Counted from the stretch's first letter, positions 1 to 9,399 are shown. The stretch: DNA of 64,000 nt from Pseudaeromonas aegiceratis (GCF_046254905.1 NZ_CP158016.1:62001-126000); one strand, 5' to 3'. Made by a program: numbers and translations. Notes: generated from the sequence alone by a model not told the origin.

Positions 1-1
1 G

Positions 2-319
2 GTGGCCAAGCTGCGCTTCGCCCACGCCGAGACCATCATCCCCTTGGTGGCCCTGATGCAGCTCGAAGGCAGCCGCCAGGGCGCCGAGGTGGGCACCCTG
101 ATGACCCAGGAGAACAACGAGTGGCGCGGTGGCTGGGTCTCCCCCTATGCGGCCAACATCCAGTGGGACGTCTACGAGAACGCGGACAAGCAGGTGCTGG
201 TGAAGATGCTCTACAACGAGAAGGAAGTGGCCTTCAAAGAAGGCTGCGAGCCGGTCAGCGCCGGCAGCTTCTTCTACGACTTCACCGAGCTCAAGCGCTG
301 TTACGCCTACGCCGGCTAA
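2..319 (+). CDS. Histidine-type phosphatase (MINPP/phytase-like), C-terminal fragment
   Basis: Only the last 105 codons lie in the window; the 5' part is cut off by the edge, so the GTG at base 2 is not a real start. The fragment opens with the run RFAHAETIIPL, the HAE proton-donor motif of branch-2 histidine phosphatases of the multiple inositol polyphosphate phosphatase type. It is followed by a segment rich in aromatic residues (WRGGWVSPYAANIQWDVY) and a Cys pair (Cys at GCEP and KRCY) that could form a disulfide. Such enzymes are exported and release phosphate from inositol phosphates. The N-terminal RHGxRxP motif cannot be seen, so the substrate is uncertain. The stop overlaps the convergent neighbour's stop by 4 nt. 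Confidence 0.72.
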   Translation: MAKLRFAHAETIIPLVALMQLEGSRQGAEVGTLMTQENNEWRGGWVSPYAANIQWDVYENADKQVLVKMLYNEKEVAFKEGCEPVSAGSFFYDFTELKRCYAYAG

Positions 320-1101
320 GGTGACGTCGTTGTCAGATCAGGCCGGGGCTTGCCCCGGTCTGCGTCTGCCTGGGTGGCGCTCAGCGCCTGCTGCGCCACC
401 CGTTGCAGGCTGCCGTCGGCTTGCATCCGGGCCAGGGCGGCGTTGATCCGGGTCAGCAGGGCCTGGCGGCGCGCCGCCTTGGGAAAGGCGATATGGGTGC
501 TGTTGTTCAGCAGCGGGGTGTCGCTGCGGACTATCTGTGCCGTCAGCCCCAGTCGCTGCAGGGTGGCATCCCCGCTCTCCGCCACCGCCAGCACGGCGTC
601 CAGCCGCCCCCGGGCCAGCTTGCCCAGGTTGCTGGCGTCGTCGCTCACCGGTTGCAGGCGCAGCTCGCCCCGCGCCGCCGCGTCACTCAATGCCTGGCTG
701 TAGAACCAACCGGCCAGTACCCCCACCTCCAGACCGTACAGATCCGCCAGGGTGCGCAGCGGTCGCCCCCCCTTACGCTGGTAGATCATGATCCGCTCTT
801 GATACAGAGCGGCGGAATAGTCCAGCCAGGCCTGCCGCTCGGCGCTCCAGTAGATGCCGGCCACCCCGGCGCCGCCGTCTTCCAGGGCCCGCAGCACCCG
901 TTTCCAGGGCAGGGGGCTGATGAGCACGGGTTCGTGCAGGCGATCAAACAGGGCATTGACCAGGGCCGGATAGAGGCCGGCTGCCTGCTGCTGTGCATCG
1001 GCGTACATGAGGGGGGGATTGTTGGCGTCCACATATAGCCGCTCCATGGCCAGGGCCGGGCCGACGAGGGTGAGCAGCAGGGGCAGGACGCGTAGCAGCA
1101 T
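316..1101 (-). CDS. Periplasmic substrate-binding protein, SBP family 3
   Basis: A 261-residue protein with a cleavable signal peptide (about residues 1-18, ending ALA) and the two-lobed fold signature of transporter substrate-binding domains: an N-lobe segment resembling YVDANNPPLMY-x-GLYPALVNALFDRL, then FxxxxW-type blocks and a C-terminal helix rich in Ala and Gln. Proteins of this type bind amino acids or related small solutes. No permease or ATPase gene lies beside it, so it may be an orphan receptor-like binding protein rather than part of a transporter. The ligand cannot be read from sequence. Confidence 0.65.
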   Translation of the reverse strand: MLLRVLPLLLTLVGPALAMERLYVDANNPPLMYADAQQQAAGLYPALVNALFDRLHEPVLISPLPWKRVLRALEDGGAGVAGIYWSAERQAWLDYSAALYQERIMIYQRKGGRPLRTLADLYGLEVGVLAGWFYSQALSDAAARGELRLQPVSDDASNLGKLARGRLDAVLAVAESGDATLQRLGLTAQIVRSDTPLLNNSTHIAFPKAARRQALLTRINAALARMQADGSLQRVAQQALSATQADADRGKPRPDLTTTSP

Positions 1102-1190
1102 GGTGATTCCGACAAACCGTGTCTGTCATTGAGACTACTGTTGCCGGCGCCATCAGGCAATGTTGGTCAGCACATCTCTGATCCGGGCGC

Positions 1191-1436
1191 TCAGTTGGCC
1201 GGGGTGCCGCACTGGATCTGGAAGGCTTCCTCGGCCGTCTGGTTGGTATCAGACTTGGTCAGCTCCCAGGGGCGGACGCAGGCTTGCTGCTGTTCACACC
1301 AGCGGTAACCGGCCGAGGGAATGCAGCCATGGACATCCCGATCGGCGCCCACCTTGCTCTCGGCGGGCGGCGAGTCGGGCTGGCAGGCCAGCAGCAGGGG
1401 TAACAGGGGCAGCATCAGCAGCAGGGATTTGGACAT
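1191..1436 (-). CDS. Small cysteine-rich lipoprotein
   Basis: Starting at the ATG of MSKSLLLML (81 codons) gives a perfect lipoprotein signal: hydrophobic run, lipobox LLAC with Cys near residue 18, then a Ser/Pro-rich linker. The mature part carries HGCIPSAGYRWCEQQQACVRPWEL, a Cys/Trp-rich segment found in small secreted proteins of unknown function in many proteobacteria. A longer in-frame reading to 1568 is rejected because it would bury the lipobox. A GGGAGA-type ribosome site precedes the chosen start. It probably sits in the inner or outer membrane facing the periplasm; role unknown. Confidence 0.6.
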   Translation of the reverse strand: MSKSLLLMLPLLPLLLACQPDSPPAESKVGADRDVHGCIPSAGYRWCEQQQACVRPWELTKSDTNQTAEEAFQIQCGTPAN

Positions 1437-1855
1437 GGTGTTCTCCCGTGAATGGATGGCGGTGTCCAGCCTAGTGCTGAGCCCCAATCGAGTCAATCTT
1501 TTGGCTGTTCTGGCCGCCCAAGGCGTTTGGCCAGCTGGCGGCGCCGAACAGGGCCGGGGTGCGCACAAAGACCGTCAGCCCGTGGAACAGCAGACCCATG
1601 CCCCGGTTCAGGCTAAGGCATTCGGCCTCACCTGCGGCAGGCCAGTTTGCCGTCACTGTTATGACAGCTGTTATAAATCAGGCTTTTATATTTAGATTGT
1701 GATTGGTGTCACGTGAATCTCCTGTGCGGCGTGCTGTCCTGGCATGAGGCGGACCTCGCGTTGAAACTGTTTTCAGGCTCGCGGCAATATCAGGATATCC
1801 TTACCTACACTACAGGGAAGCGAGGCAGCCCGCTGGCAAGCAACAGGAGCGAAAT
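1437..1855. promoter_or_regulatory. Intergenic region with candidate promoter for the FIST chemoreceptor
   Basis: This stretch of about 420 bases holds no convincing gene. It becomes AT-rich around 1660-1700 (TGACAG, then TTTATATTTAG), which may hold promoter elements for either neighbour. Closer to the chemoreceptor, TTGAAA at 1761-1766 and CAATAT at 1785-1790 are 18 bp apart and could be a sigma-70 promoter. An AGGAG ribosome site sits just before the ATG at 1856. No flagellar sigma-28 consensus was seen. Confidence 0.3.
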
Positions 1856-3889
1856 ATGACGACATGGTGGCAGCGATTCGGCGGTTGGATGGGCCGGCAG
1901 AGGCCCGGGGTGCACACCTTGCATATCAAGGGACAGTCATTGGCCAGCGAGCTGGCGACGGTACCCTTCACCCCCGTGCTGATCATGGGCTTCGTGTCAC
2001 CCCATGTGGCCCTGGAGCCCATCGCCTCGGCCATCAAGGCGCGGTTTCCCGGTGTGGCCCTGGTGCTCTCCACCAGCGCCGGCGCCCTGTGCGGCGGTGT
2101 GGCGCCGCGGCTGTATTGCGGCACCGAAGGTCAGTGGCAGGATACTGTGCTGCAGTGTTTCGGTCCCGAGTTGCTGGCCGGGGTGGAGCTGGTCAAGGTG
2201 CCGCTGGGCTCGGCGGATCTCAGCCAGGGGCGCAGCAACGAACCCCTGAGCAGCCGCCTGGCGCGCCTGACCAAGACCCTCGGCGATCTCAGGGTCAAGA
2301 TGGATATCGACGCCAAGGACACCCTGGCCTATGTGCTGTTTGACGGCCTCTCCCGCTCCGAGTCCTTCTTCATGGAGGCGCTCTACGAGTCGGGGCGCTT
2401 TCCCTGCCTGTTTGTCGGCGGCTCCGCCGGCGGCAAGCTGGACTTTCAGCACACCTTCCTGCACGACGGGCAGCAGGCCCTGGAGCACCATGCCCTCATC
2501 GTCTTCATGAAGATGCCGTCCCACATCCGCTTCGGGGTGTTCAAGAGTCAGAACTTCCAGGCCACCGATTTCGGCTTCAACGTGCTCACCGCCTCCTTGG
2601 AGCGGCGGGCCATCAGCGAGGTGGTGGATCGCCAGGGCAACATCGGCAGCATGGTGGATCTGTTGTGCCGCCATTTTTCCTGTCAGCCAGCGCAGCTGGA
2701 GGCCAAGCTGGCGGATTACTCCTTTGCCATCCGGGTGGGGGAGGAGCTGTTCGTGCGCTCGGTGCAGCGCATCGATCTGGCCAGCCAGCAGGTCTACCTC
2801 TACTGCGACGTGGCGCCGGGGGAGGCGCTGGTGCTGGTGCGCCGCACCCCCTTGGTGGAGGCCACCCGGCGGGACTTTGCCCGTTTCCTGGAACACAAGC
2901 CCAAGCCGGTGGCGGGGCTGCTCAACGACTGCATCCTGCGGCGGCTGAACAACGGCGCCGAGCTGGCGGGCATGACGGGGGTGTTTGGCGATACGCCCCT
3001 GATCGGCTTCTCCACCTTCGGCGAAATCCTGGGCCTCAACCTCAACCAGACCCTCACCGCCCTGTTCTGGTTCGATATCCGGGGCGCCAAGACGCCGTTC
3101 CAGGATGAGTTGGTCGATCGCTTCGCCTGCCGTTACGGCGAGTTCAAGGCCTTCTTCCTGCAGCGCCAGCTGACCAAGCTGGTGGGGCTCAACCAGGTGG
3201 TGGTCAAGCAGATCAACCAGTTCAAGCAGCACGATTACGGCGCCCTGTTCGATGCCGGCCACCTGGATGCCGCCCTGCGGCCCATCTTCGACGGCCTGAG
3301 CCAGCTGGGCAGCCTGCTGCTGGACGCCGAGCAGGAGCGGGAGACCATCGCCGCCGAGCTGTCCCAGTGCGCCACCCATCTGCATCAGTCGGTGGATGAG
3401 CTGACCGACCATGTGCAGACCCAGGTGGCGGCGGTGGAGCAGGCCGGGGTCACCATCAACAGCATGGCCAACCAGGCCCAGTCGGTGGCGGGCAGCGCCC
3501 GTCAGCTGGCCCAATCCAGCGAGCGCATCCAGAGCGTGGTACAGGTGATCCAGCAGCTGTCGGATCAGACCAACCTGCTGGCGTTGAACGCCGCCATCGA
3601 GGCGGCGCGGGCCGGCGAGCTGGGGCGGGGCTTTGCGGTGGTGGCCGACGAGGTGCGCAACCTGGCGGAGCAGTCCCGTCACAGCGCCGGCGAGATCGGC
3701 AGCGACATAGTCGCCCTGGCCGACGAGATCCGCCGGGTGGCCCAGGAGATCGAGGGGCAGTCCAGCGCGGTGAGCGAGCTGACCGCCATGCTGGGCTCCC
3801 TGGAGCAGGTGAGTACCCTGACCGCCGAGAACGCCGAACGCACCAAGGGGGTGGCCAACACCCTGCTCGCCCTCACCCACCGGGGCTAG
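1856..3889 (+). CDS. Soluble FIST-domain methyl-accepting chemotaxis protein
   Basis: A 677-residue cytoplasmic receptor with no membrane segment. Residues about 20-240 are a FIST N domain (TPVLIMGFVSPH, STSAGALCGG, FVGGSAGG), and about 245-400 a FIST C domain (ending TPLIGFSTFGEI), a ligand-sensing pair thought to bind small molecules such as amino acids. From about 490 to 660 comes a chemotaxis signalling domain with the conserved hairpin run DQTNLLALNAAIEAARAGE and GRGFAVVADEVRNLAEQS. It should therefore feed a cytoplasmic stimulus to CheA/CheW. It is convergent with, and 6 nt from, a c-di-GMP enzyme gene, which hints at shared motility control but shows no operon link. Confidence 0.88.
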   Translation: MTTWWQRFGGWMGRQRPGVHTLHIKGQSLASELATVPFTPVLIMGFVSPHVALEPIASAIKARFPGVALVLSTSAGALCGGVAPRLYCGTEGQWQDTVLQCFGPELLAGVELVKVPLGSADLSQGRSNEPLSSRLARLTKTLGDLRVKMDIDAKDTLAYVLFDGLSRSESFFMEALYESGRFPCLFVGGSAGGKLDFQHTFLHDGQQALEHHALIVFMKMPSHIRFGVFKSQNFQATDFGFNVLTASLERRAISEVVDRQGNIGSMVDLLCRHFSCQPAQLEAKLADYSFAIRVGEELFVRSVQRIDLASQQVYLYCDVAPGEALVLVRRTPLVEATRRDFARFLEHKPKPVAGLLNDCILRRLNNGAELAGMTGVFGDTPLIGFSTFGEILGLNLNQTLTALFWFDIRGAKTPFQDELVDRFACRYGEFKAFFLQRQLTKLVGLNQVVVKQINQFKQHDYGALFDAGHLDAALRPIFDGLSQLGSLLLDAEQERETIAAELSQCATHLHQSVDELTDHVQTQVAAVEQAGVTINSMANQAQSVAGSARQLAQSSERIQSVVQVIQQLSDQTNLLALNAAIEAARAGELGRGFAVVADEVRNLAEQSRHSAGEIGSDIVALADEIRRVAQEIEGQSSAVSELTAMLGSLEQVSTLTAENAERTKGVANTLLALTHRG

Positions 3890-3895
3890 GGCGGC

Positions 3896-5467
3896 TCAGG
3901 GGGCCGGCGCGTCGCCGGCGAGGTGGGCCAGATCCAGCGGCGGTGTCAGGCGGGCCGTGGCGGTGGCCTGGCCAAACAGGAAGCCCTGGCCCAGATCGCA
4001 ACCCAGCTGTTGCAGCTGGGCCAGCTGGCTGGGAGTCTCTATGCCCTCGGCGGTGGTGGTCAGCCCCAGCCCCTGACCCAGGCCTATGATGGCCCGCACT
4101 ATCTTCTCCTGCTTCTGCTCTTCCTCGAAACGGGCGATGAAGCTGCGGTCGATCTTGATCTTGTCGAAGGCGAAGCGGGAGAGCTGGGACAGGCTGGAGT
4201 AGCCGGTGCCGAAGTCGTCCAGGGCGATGTGCACCCCGGCCTGGGTGAGTTCGCTCAGCAGTGTCTCCGCCTGGCCGATGTCCTGGATCAGGGCCGTCTC
4301 GGTGATCTCCAGCTCCAGGCGCGTCGGCGGCAGCCCCACCTCCTCCAGCAGGTGCAGGATGCGCAGGCCCAGCAGCTTGTCGGTGAGCTGGGCCGGTGAC
4401 AGGTTGAAGGCCAGGCGGATGTCTGCCGGCCACTGCTTGGCCGCCAGGCAGGCCTGGCGCAACAGCTGTTCGGACAGCTCTGTGATGAGGCCCGTCTCCT
4501 CGGCCAGGGGGATAAACTCGGCGGGGGAGCGCTGGCTGCCATCGGCACCGACCCAGCGGGCCAGGGCCTCGAAGCCCACCACCCGGCCACTGCGCAGCTC
4601 CACCAAGGGCTGGAAGTGGGGCTGGATCTCGCCGGTCTTGAGGGCCTGGCGCAGCTGCAGCTCCAATTTGTGGCGCCTGAGCATGGTTTCGTTCATCTCC
4701 GGCTGGAAGATGGTCCACTGTTGGCGGGGATCCCGCTTGGCGGCATACATGGCCAGGTCGGAGAACAGGATCAGCTCCCGCAGATCCTGAGTGTCTTCCG
4801 GCTGTCGGGCCACCCCCAGGCTGACCCCCAGTTCGGTCTGAATGCTGCCGATCCGGTAGGGTTGGGACAGGCGGTTGAGGGTGCGCTGCACCATGGCCCC
4901 CGTCTCCAGGGGGGAGAGGTCGTGCAGCAGGATCAGAAACTCGTCGCCCCCCAGGCGGAACAGTTCGGCCTCCTCCTCGGCGAACAGGCCGCGCAGCCGG
5001 TAGCTCACCTCCATCAGGGCCTCGTCCCCCGCCTGGTGGCCAAACAGATCGTTGAGTTTCTTGAAGCCGTCCAGATCCAGGGAGAAGGCCGTCAGGTTGG
5101 CGGGCACCGTCTGGGCGTCCGCCTCCCGCAGCCGCGCCTCCAGCCGGCGGCGGTTGCCCAGCCGGGTCAGGGGGTCGTGCAGGGCGATCCAGACCACGTC
5201 GCGCTCCGCCTGATTGCGCTGGTGGATTTCCGCCGCCAGATCTTTGAGCCGCAGCAGGGTGAAGACCAGGCCACACAGACCACAGACCGCCAGGGCCAGG
5301 ATGATCTCGTCCAGCTGCCAGGCCTCGTGGTGACGGCTCAGATCGGTGAACCATTCGAAGGCATCGACGGCGATAAACAGCCGCCAGAGCAGCAGGCCGG
5401 TCAGTCCCAGGCCGATGGCCTGGCGCAGGGCGCGATTATGCTTGTGGCGAAAGAGGGGCAATTCCAT
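3896..5467 (-). CDS. Membrane GGDEF-EAL c-di-GMP synthase/phosphodiesterase
   Basis: About 523 residues from the MELPLF start (a longer reading to 5518 is possible). Two N-terminal hydrophobic helices (about 15-35 and 50-70) anchor it in the inner membrane. A GGDEF domain follows with intact FRLGGDEF active-site motif, then an EAL domain with GFEALARW and the metal-binding runs ELEITE and ALDDFGTGYSS. Both domains therefore look catalytically competent for making and breaking c-di-GMP; which dominates cannot be told. No separate sensor domain is present. It converges on the FIST chemoreceptor gene. Confidence 0.87.
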   Translation of the reverse strand: MELPLFRHKHNRALRQAIGLGLTGLLLWRLFIAVDAFEWFTDLSRHHEAWQLDEIILALAVCGLCGLVFTLLRLKDLAAEIHQRNQAERDVVWIALHDPLTRLGNRRRLEARLREADAQTVPANLTAFSLDLDGFKKLNDLFGHQAGDEALMEVSYRLRGLFAEEEAELFRLGGDEFLILLHDLSPLETGAMVQRTLNRLSQPYRIGSIQTELGVSLGVARQPEDTQDLRELILFSDLAMYAAKRDPRQQWTIFQPEMNETMLRRHKLELQLRQALKTGEIQPHFQPLVELRSGRVVGFEALARWVGADGSQRSPAEFIPLAEETGLITELSEQLLRQACLAAKQWPADIRLAFNLSPAQLTDKLLGLRILHLLEEVGLPPTRLELEITETALIQDIGQAETLLSELTQAGVHIALDDFGTGYSSLSQLSRFAFDKIKIDRSFIARFEEEQKQEKIVRAIIGLGQGLGLTTTAEGIETPSQLAQLQQLGCDLGQGFLFGQATATARLTPPLDLAHLAGDAPAP

Positions 5468-5589
5468 TGGGCATTCTCGTCGGGTGGCAACAAGGGCGGC
5501 GGGCGTTGCCGCCGCCATAGCCGGATAGTAAGGGATGGATTGCCATCAGGCCAGCCATGGTGCCCACCGCATTGCAACCGATTGCATTT

Positions 5590-6027
5590 TTAGCCCGCAG
5601 GGCGGCTTTCCAGCCAGATCTCCTGCGCATCTTCGGCAAAGGGGACAAAGCCCAGCCGCGCATACAGGTGGCGGGCCGGGTTGCTGTGGATGACGCTCAG
5701 CACCACCCGGGCGCCAGCCGCCTGGGTCAGCAGATCGCCAATCAGCCGGGCGCCGAGCCCCTGGCCCTGGGCCGATGGCGCTATCTGGATCTGGATGAGA
5801 TACCAATGCTGTTGCTCGGCCAGCCAAACGGCCTTGAACAGCCCCACCGGCTGGCCCTGCCAGTGGACGATGCGCGCCGCCTCGAAGTGATAGCGGATGC
5901 GCGCCAGGTGACTGGCCTCGTCACAGGGCATGCCGGCGGCCTGCAGGTAGGGGGTCATGGTCTGACGACGCAGGGCCAGCAGGAAGGGCAGATCGGCCGC
6001 ACAGGCCGGAACCAGGCTCAGGGTCAT
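5590..6027 (-). CDS. GNAT family N-acetyltransferase
   Basis: A 145-residue single-domain acetyltransferase. The acetyl-CoA-binding motif A is visible as IQIAPSAQGQGLGARLIGDLL (about residues 80-100), followed by motif B (NPARHLYARLGF, about 116-127). Length is normal for the family. It starts 61 nt downstream of the cold-shock/DUF1294 gene on the same strand and might be transcribed with it. The acceptor substrate cannot be deduced. Confidence 0.78.
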   Translation of the reverse strand: MTLSLVPACAADLPFLLALRRQTMTPYLQAAGMPCDEASHLARIRYHFEAARIVHWQGQPVGLFKAVWLAEQQHWYLIQIQIAPSAQGQGLGARLIGDLLTQAAGARVVLSVIHSNPARHLYARLGFVPFAEDAQEIWLESRPAG

Positions 6028-6088
6028 GCCGGACTCCTTGAGGGCAGCACGGCACCGGTCAACAGGACGCCGACCGGTGCCGCGGGGA

Positions 6089-6703
6089 TCAGCTGGCCAG
6101 CAGGCGGCGCAGCCAGAGCTGGCCGGGCTGGCTCATCAGCCACAGCAGGGCGATGAGGTTGGTCAGCACGCTGAGGGCGAAGGGCAGCAGGAAGCTGCGC
6201 TTGCGGGTCTTGTGGCGCAGCCGCTGCTGGGCCAGCAGGGCGCCGGGCCAGCCGCCCAACAGGCTCAGCAGGTGCAGGGTGCGCTCCCGGGTGCGCCAGT
6301 GGCCGGTGCGGGCCGCCCACTTGTCCCGGGCGTAGCACAGGTAGGTGACCAGGCTCAGCAGCAGGTAGCCCAGGGGCAGCCAGAGGGGCAAGCGGCCCAG
6401 CAGCAGGCCGGCCAGCAGCAGGCCGAATAGCCCCAGCAGCAGGGCCTGGGGCAGGGGGCCGGGACGACCCCGTGGCGCGCCTTGGCGGCCCTCGGCGTCG
6501 GCGAGGCGCACGTGGCGGGCGATCGCCCGACCCAGCTCGTCCCGCCCCAAGCGGTAGCTGATGCGATCCCCCGGCTCCGGGCGAAGTCCCGGCATGTCGA
6601 AGGCCTTGATATGGACGAAGGCGCGCACGCCACCGCCGTCGGGATCCACGAAGCCGAAGCCGCGCTTGTCATTCCACAAAGAGAGTGTGCCTTGCAGTTG
6701 CAT
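6089..6703 (-). CDS. Cold-shock domain protein fused to DUF1294 membrane domain
   Basis: 204 residues in two parts. Residues 1-70 are a cold-shock nucleic-acid-binding domain with RNP-like motifs (KRGFGFVDPDGG and RAFVHIKAF). After a basic linker, residues about 100-204 are a DUF1294 domain with three or four hydrophobic helices and the conserved block YARDKWAARTGHWRTRERTLH, then a GGWPGAL motif. The architecture is common in proteobacteria but its role is not established; a membrane-tethered RNA-binding activity is the simple reading. Confidence 0.8.
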   Translation of the reverse strand: MQLQGTLSLWNDKRGFGFVDPDGGGVRAFVHIKAFDMPGLRPEPGDRISYRLGRDELGRAIARHVRLADAEGRQGAPRGRPGPLPQALLLGLFGLLLAGLLLGRLPLWLPLGYLLLSLVTYLCYARDKWAARTGHWRTRERTLHLLSLLGGWPGALLAQQRLRHKTRKRSFLLPFALSVLTNLIALLWLMSQPGQLWLRRLLAS

Positions 6704-6801
6704 GATGTGAGGATGCAGGAGAGATGAGACGACGGCTCCTACTCTAGGCGAAAATGAACGCCGGGCAAATCCCGTCTTGCGGAAATTTACCCGGCGCCGC
6801 G

Positions 6802-7635
6802 TTAGAACAGCTCGGGGATGTAGCGGAAGCTGCTGGTGTCGTCGTGCCGTATCTTGATCTTGCGCTTGGGCAGCTTGACGTTGTCCACCGGCAGGGCCTC
6901 GTAGGGGATCTTGGAGAGCAGGTGGTGGATGACGTTCAGCCGCACCCGTTTCTTGTCTTCCGAGCGGGCGACGAACCAGGGGGCCCAGGCGGTGTCGCTG
7001 GCGGCGAACATGGCGTCCCGCGCCACCGTGTAGTCATCCCAGCGGTCGAAGGACTGGATGTCCATGGGGGAGAGCTTCCAGATCTTGCGGCCATCGTCGA
7101 TGCGATCCAGCAGCCGGCGCTCCTGCTCCTCCGGGCTGACCTCCAGCCAGTACTTGAGCAGTATGATGCCGGACTCCACCAGCGCCCGTTCCACCATGGG
7201 CACCCCTTCGAGGAACTTTTCGGTCTGCTCCGGGGTGCAGAAGCCCATCACCTTCTCCACCCCGGCCCGGTTGTACCAGCTGCGGTCGAAGATGACGATC
7301 TCGCCGGCGGCCGGCAGGTGCTGTATGTAGCGCTGGAAGTAGAGCTGGGTCTTCTCCCGCTCGTTGGGGGTGGGCAGGGCGATGACCCGGAACACCCGGG
7401 GGCTGACCCGCTCCGTGATGGCCTTGATGGTGCCGCCCTTGCCGGCGCCATCGCGGCCCTCGAACAGGATGCAGACCTTGAGGCCCTTGGCCACCACCCA
7501 GCGCTGCAGGCTCACCAGCTCCTCGTGCAGCTTGCGCAGCTCCTTCTGATACGCCTTCTCGCCAAGCTTCTTGGGCTTACTGTCGGGGATGACGGCTTGC
7601 GGCTCGGTGGCGGCGTTTTTGTGTTTCTTGCCCAT
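6802..7635 (-). CDS. ppk2: Polyphosphate kinase 2
   Basis: 277 residues from the MGKKHKN start, which has a good ribosome site (AGGAG) and removes an implausible 50-residue extension. The family markers are a Walker A loop GRDGAGKGG (about residue 57), the lid-type basic run, and Walker B-like FDRSWYNRAGVEKVMGF. PPK2 enzymes transfer phosphate between polyphosphate and nucleotides; this one-domain form without a duplicated domain fits the class I group that mostly makes GTP or ATP from polyphosphate, though nucleotide choice is inference. It is a cytoplasmic enzyme of energy and phosphate storage. No partner gene is adjacent. Confidence 0.88.
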   Translation of the reverse strand: MGKKHKNAATEPQAVIPDSKPKKLGEKAYQKELRKLHEELVSLQRWVVAKGLKVCILFEGRDGAGKGGTIKAITERVSPRVFRVIALPTPNEREKTQLYFQRYIQHLPAAGEIVIFDRSWYNRAGVEKVMGFCTPEQTEKFLEGVPMVERALVESGIILLKYWLEVSPEEQERRLLDRIDDGRKIWKLSPMDIQSFDRWDDYTVARDAMFAASDTAWAPWFVARSEDKKRVRLNVIHHLLSKIPYEALPVDNVKLPKRKIKIRHDDTSSFRYIPELF

Positions 7636-7744
7636 GGTGTGCTCCTGTTGGTCTCGATTGGCCCAAAACCTAGTTATAGCCCCCGGCGCCGGCCAAGGGC
7701 AGAGGCAGGCGGCACTTTTCTGGCAAGAAAACGGCCGCCCGGGA

Positions 7745-9055
7745 TCAGTCGGCCGGCGCGCCGAACACCTGACGGCCGTCCACATAGGTGGCGGCCACGT
7801 TGCGCTCGTCCCCCAGCATCATGAGGGCGAACAGGCGATCCGCCAGATCCCGGCTGTTCTCCTGCCGCAGTTGCTGCAATGGGGTGGCGGCCCACTCCAG
7901 CACCACGAAGTCCGCCTCCTTGCCCGGCAGGAAGTTGCCCAGCTTGTCCTCCAGATAGAGGGCCCGGGCGCCGCCCAGGGTGGCCTGATAGAGACCTTCG
8001 GCGGCGGAGAGCTTCTCGCCCTGCAGCTGCTGCACCTTGTAGCCCTCGTTCAGGGTCTGCAGCAGGGAGAAGCTGGTGCCGGCGCCGATGTCGGTGCCCA
8101 GCCCCACCCGCACCCCGGCGGCTTTGAGCGGATGCAGGCGGAACAGGCCGCTGCCCAGAAACAGGTTGGAGGTGGGGCAGAAGGCCACCGCCGAGCCGCT
8201 GTCGGCCAGGGTCTGCTGCTCTTTTTCTTCCAGGTGGATGCCGTGGGCGAATACCGCCCGCGGGCCGGTCAGGCCGTAGTGGTCATACACATCCAGGTAG
8301 CCCTCCCGCTCGGGAAACAGCGACTTGACCCAGGCGATCTCGTTGCAGTTCTCGCTCAGGTGGGTGTGCAGGTAGAGATCCGGTGTCTCGTGGAACAGCT
8401 TGCCGGCGGCCGCCAGCTGCTCCGGACTGGAGGTGGGGGCGAAGCGCGGCGTCACCGCGTACAGCAGGCGGTGGTGGTGATGCCACTTGGCGATCAGCGC
8501 CTGGCTCTGGCGGTAGCCGGACTCGGCGGTGTCGGTGAGGTCGTCCGGCGCGTTGCGATCCATCAGCACCTTGCCGGCGATGATCCGCATCCGCTTGGCA
8601 TCCGCCGCGGCGAACAGGGCCTCCACCGAGGCCGGATGCACGGTGGCGAACACCAGGGCCGTGGTGGTGCCGTTGCGCAGCAGCTCGTCGATGAAGAAGT
8701 CGGCGCGCCGGGCGGCATAGTCCGGATCGGCAAACTTGCGTTCGGTGGGGAAGGTGTAGCTGTTGAGCCACGCCAGCAGCTGCTCGCCGTAGGCGGCCAC
8801 CATCTCGGTCTGCGGGAAGTGGATATGGGTGTCGATAAAGCCCGGCAGCAGCAGCTTGCCGCGATAGTCGGTGCGGGGCAGGGCCAGCTCGGCGGCGCTG
8901 GCCTCGGCAAAGGGCTTGGCGGCCAGCACCTTGCCCTGTGCGATGATCAGCAGACCATCGTCCAGATAGTGCTGGGCGGCCGGATCCCGGGTCGGGTCGT
9001 CGGTGTAGTGCAGCAGGCTGCCGCGGTAGGCGTGGGGTTGGGTGGTTAAAGACAT
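7745..9055 (-). CDS. guaD: Guanine deaminase
   Basis: The start at MSLTTQPHAYRGSLLHY gives 436 residues, the usual family size, with a GGGAG ribosome site; the upstream extension to 9142 is rejected. Amidohydrolase-fold motifs are clear: zinc ligands in PGFIDTHIHFPQ, the substrate region LLAWLNSYTFPTE, HTHLSEN, AVFAHGIHL and the catalytic Asp in GLGTDIGAGTSFS. It hydrolyses guanine to xanthine and ammonia in the cytosol for purine salvage or nitrogen supply. It is a single gene beside the putrescine operon, which also releases usable nitrogen. Confidence 0.9.
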   Translation of the reverse strand: MSLTTQPHAYRGSLLHYTDDPTRDPAAQHYLDDGLLIIAQGKVLAAKPFAEASAAELALPRTDYRGKLLLPGFIDTHIHFPQTEMVAAYGEQLLAWLNSYTFPTERKFADPDYAARRADFFIDELLRNGTTTALVFATVHPASVEALFAAADAKRMRIIAGKVLMDRNAPDDLTDTAESGYRQSQALIAKWHHHHRLLYAVTPRFAPTSSPEQLAAAGKLFHETPDLYLHTHLSENCNEIAWVKSLFPEREGYLDVYDHYGLTGPRAVFAHGIHLEEKEQQTLADSGSAVAFCPTSNLFLGSGLFRLHPLKAAGVRVGLGTDIGAGTSFSLLQTLNEGYKVQQLQGEKLSAAEGLYQATLGGARALYLEDKLGNFLPGKEADFVVLEWAATPLQQLRQENSRDLADRLFALMMLGDERNVAATYVDGRQVFGAPAD

Positions 9056-9344
9056 GCAGGCTCCCAGGCTGAGCAGGCTCAGCGGCGCAAAAAACATCCT
9101 TCTCATCAGTGAAGGTCGAAAATCAGCGTCATGACGAATCAACGTCTGATTTTTGATGGCGCAGGCGGGAGGGCGTCATCGTCAGGCGGGGTGTTCCCCT
9201 TGGCGGCTGGCTGGTCGGAGCCGGGCTGCCAAGCGACTGAAAATCAGCAAAAGCCAGATGACATTACGGCAGCCCATTGGCGGACGTCAAGGTTAAATAT
9301 GTTTTAAATCAATTAGATAAAAACGTTTTTGGTGGGTGTGACGA

Positions 9345-9375
9345 GGCGAGGCGACGGGATTGCCGTCACCTCGCC
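9345..9375 (-). terminator. Hairpin terminator of the putrescine operon
   Basis: Two 13-base arms (9345-9357 and 9363-9375) pair with one mismatch around a 5-base loop, just after the patD stop when read on the minus strand. The U-run after the stem is weak, so it may act as an mRNA 3' stabiliser rather than a strong intrinsic terminator. The AT-rich stretch 9290-9335 beyond it holds no gene. Confidence 0.5.
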
Positions 9376-9399
9376 AGGGGCTTGCTCAGCGGTGGGCTG

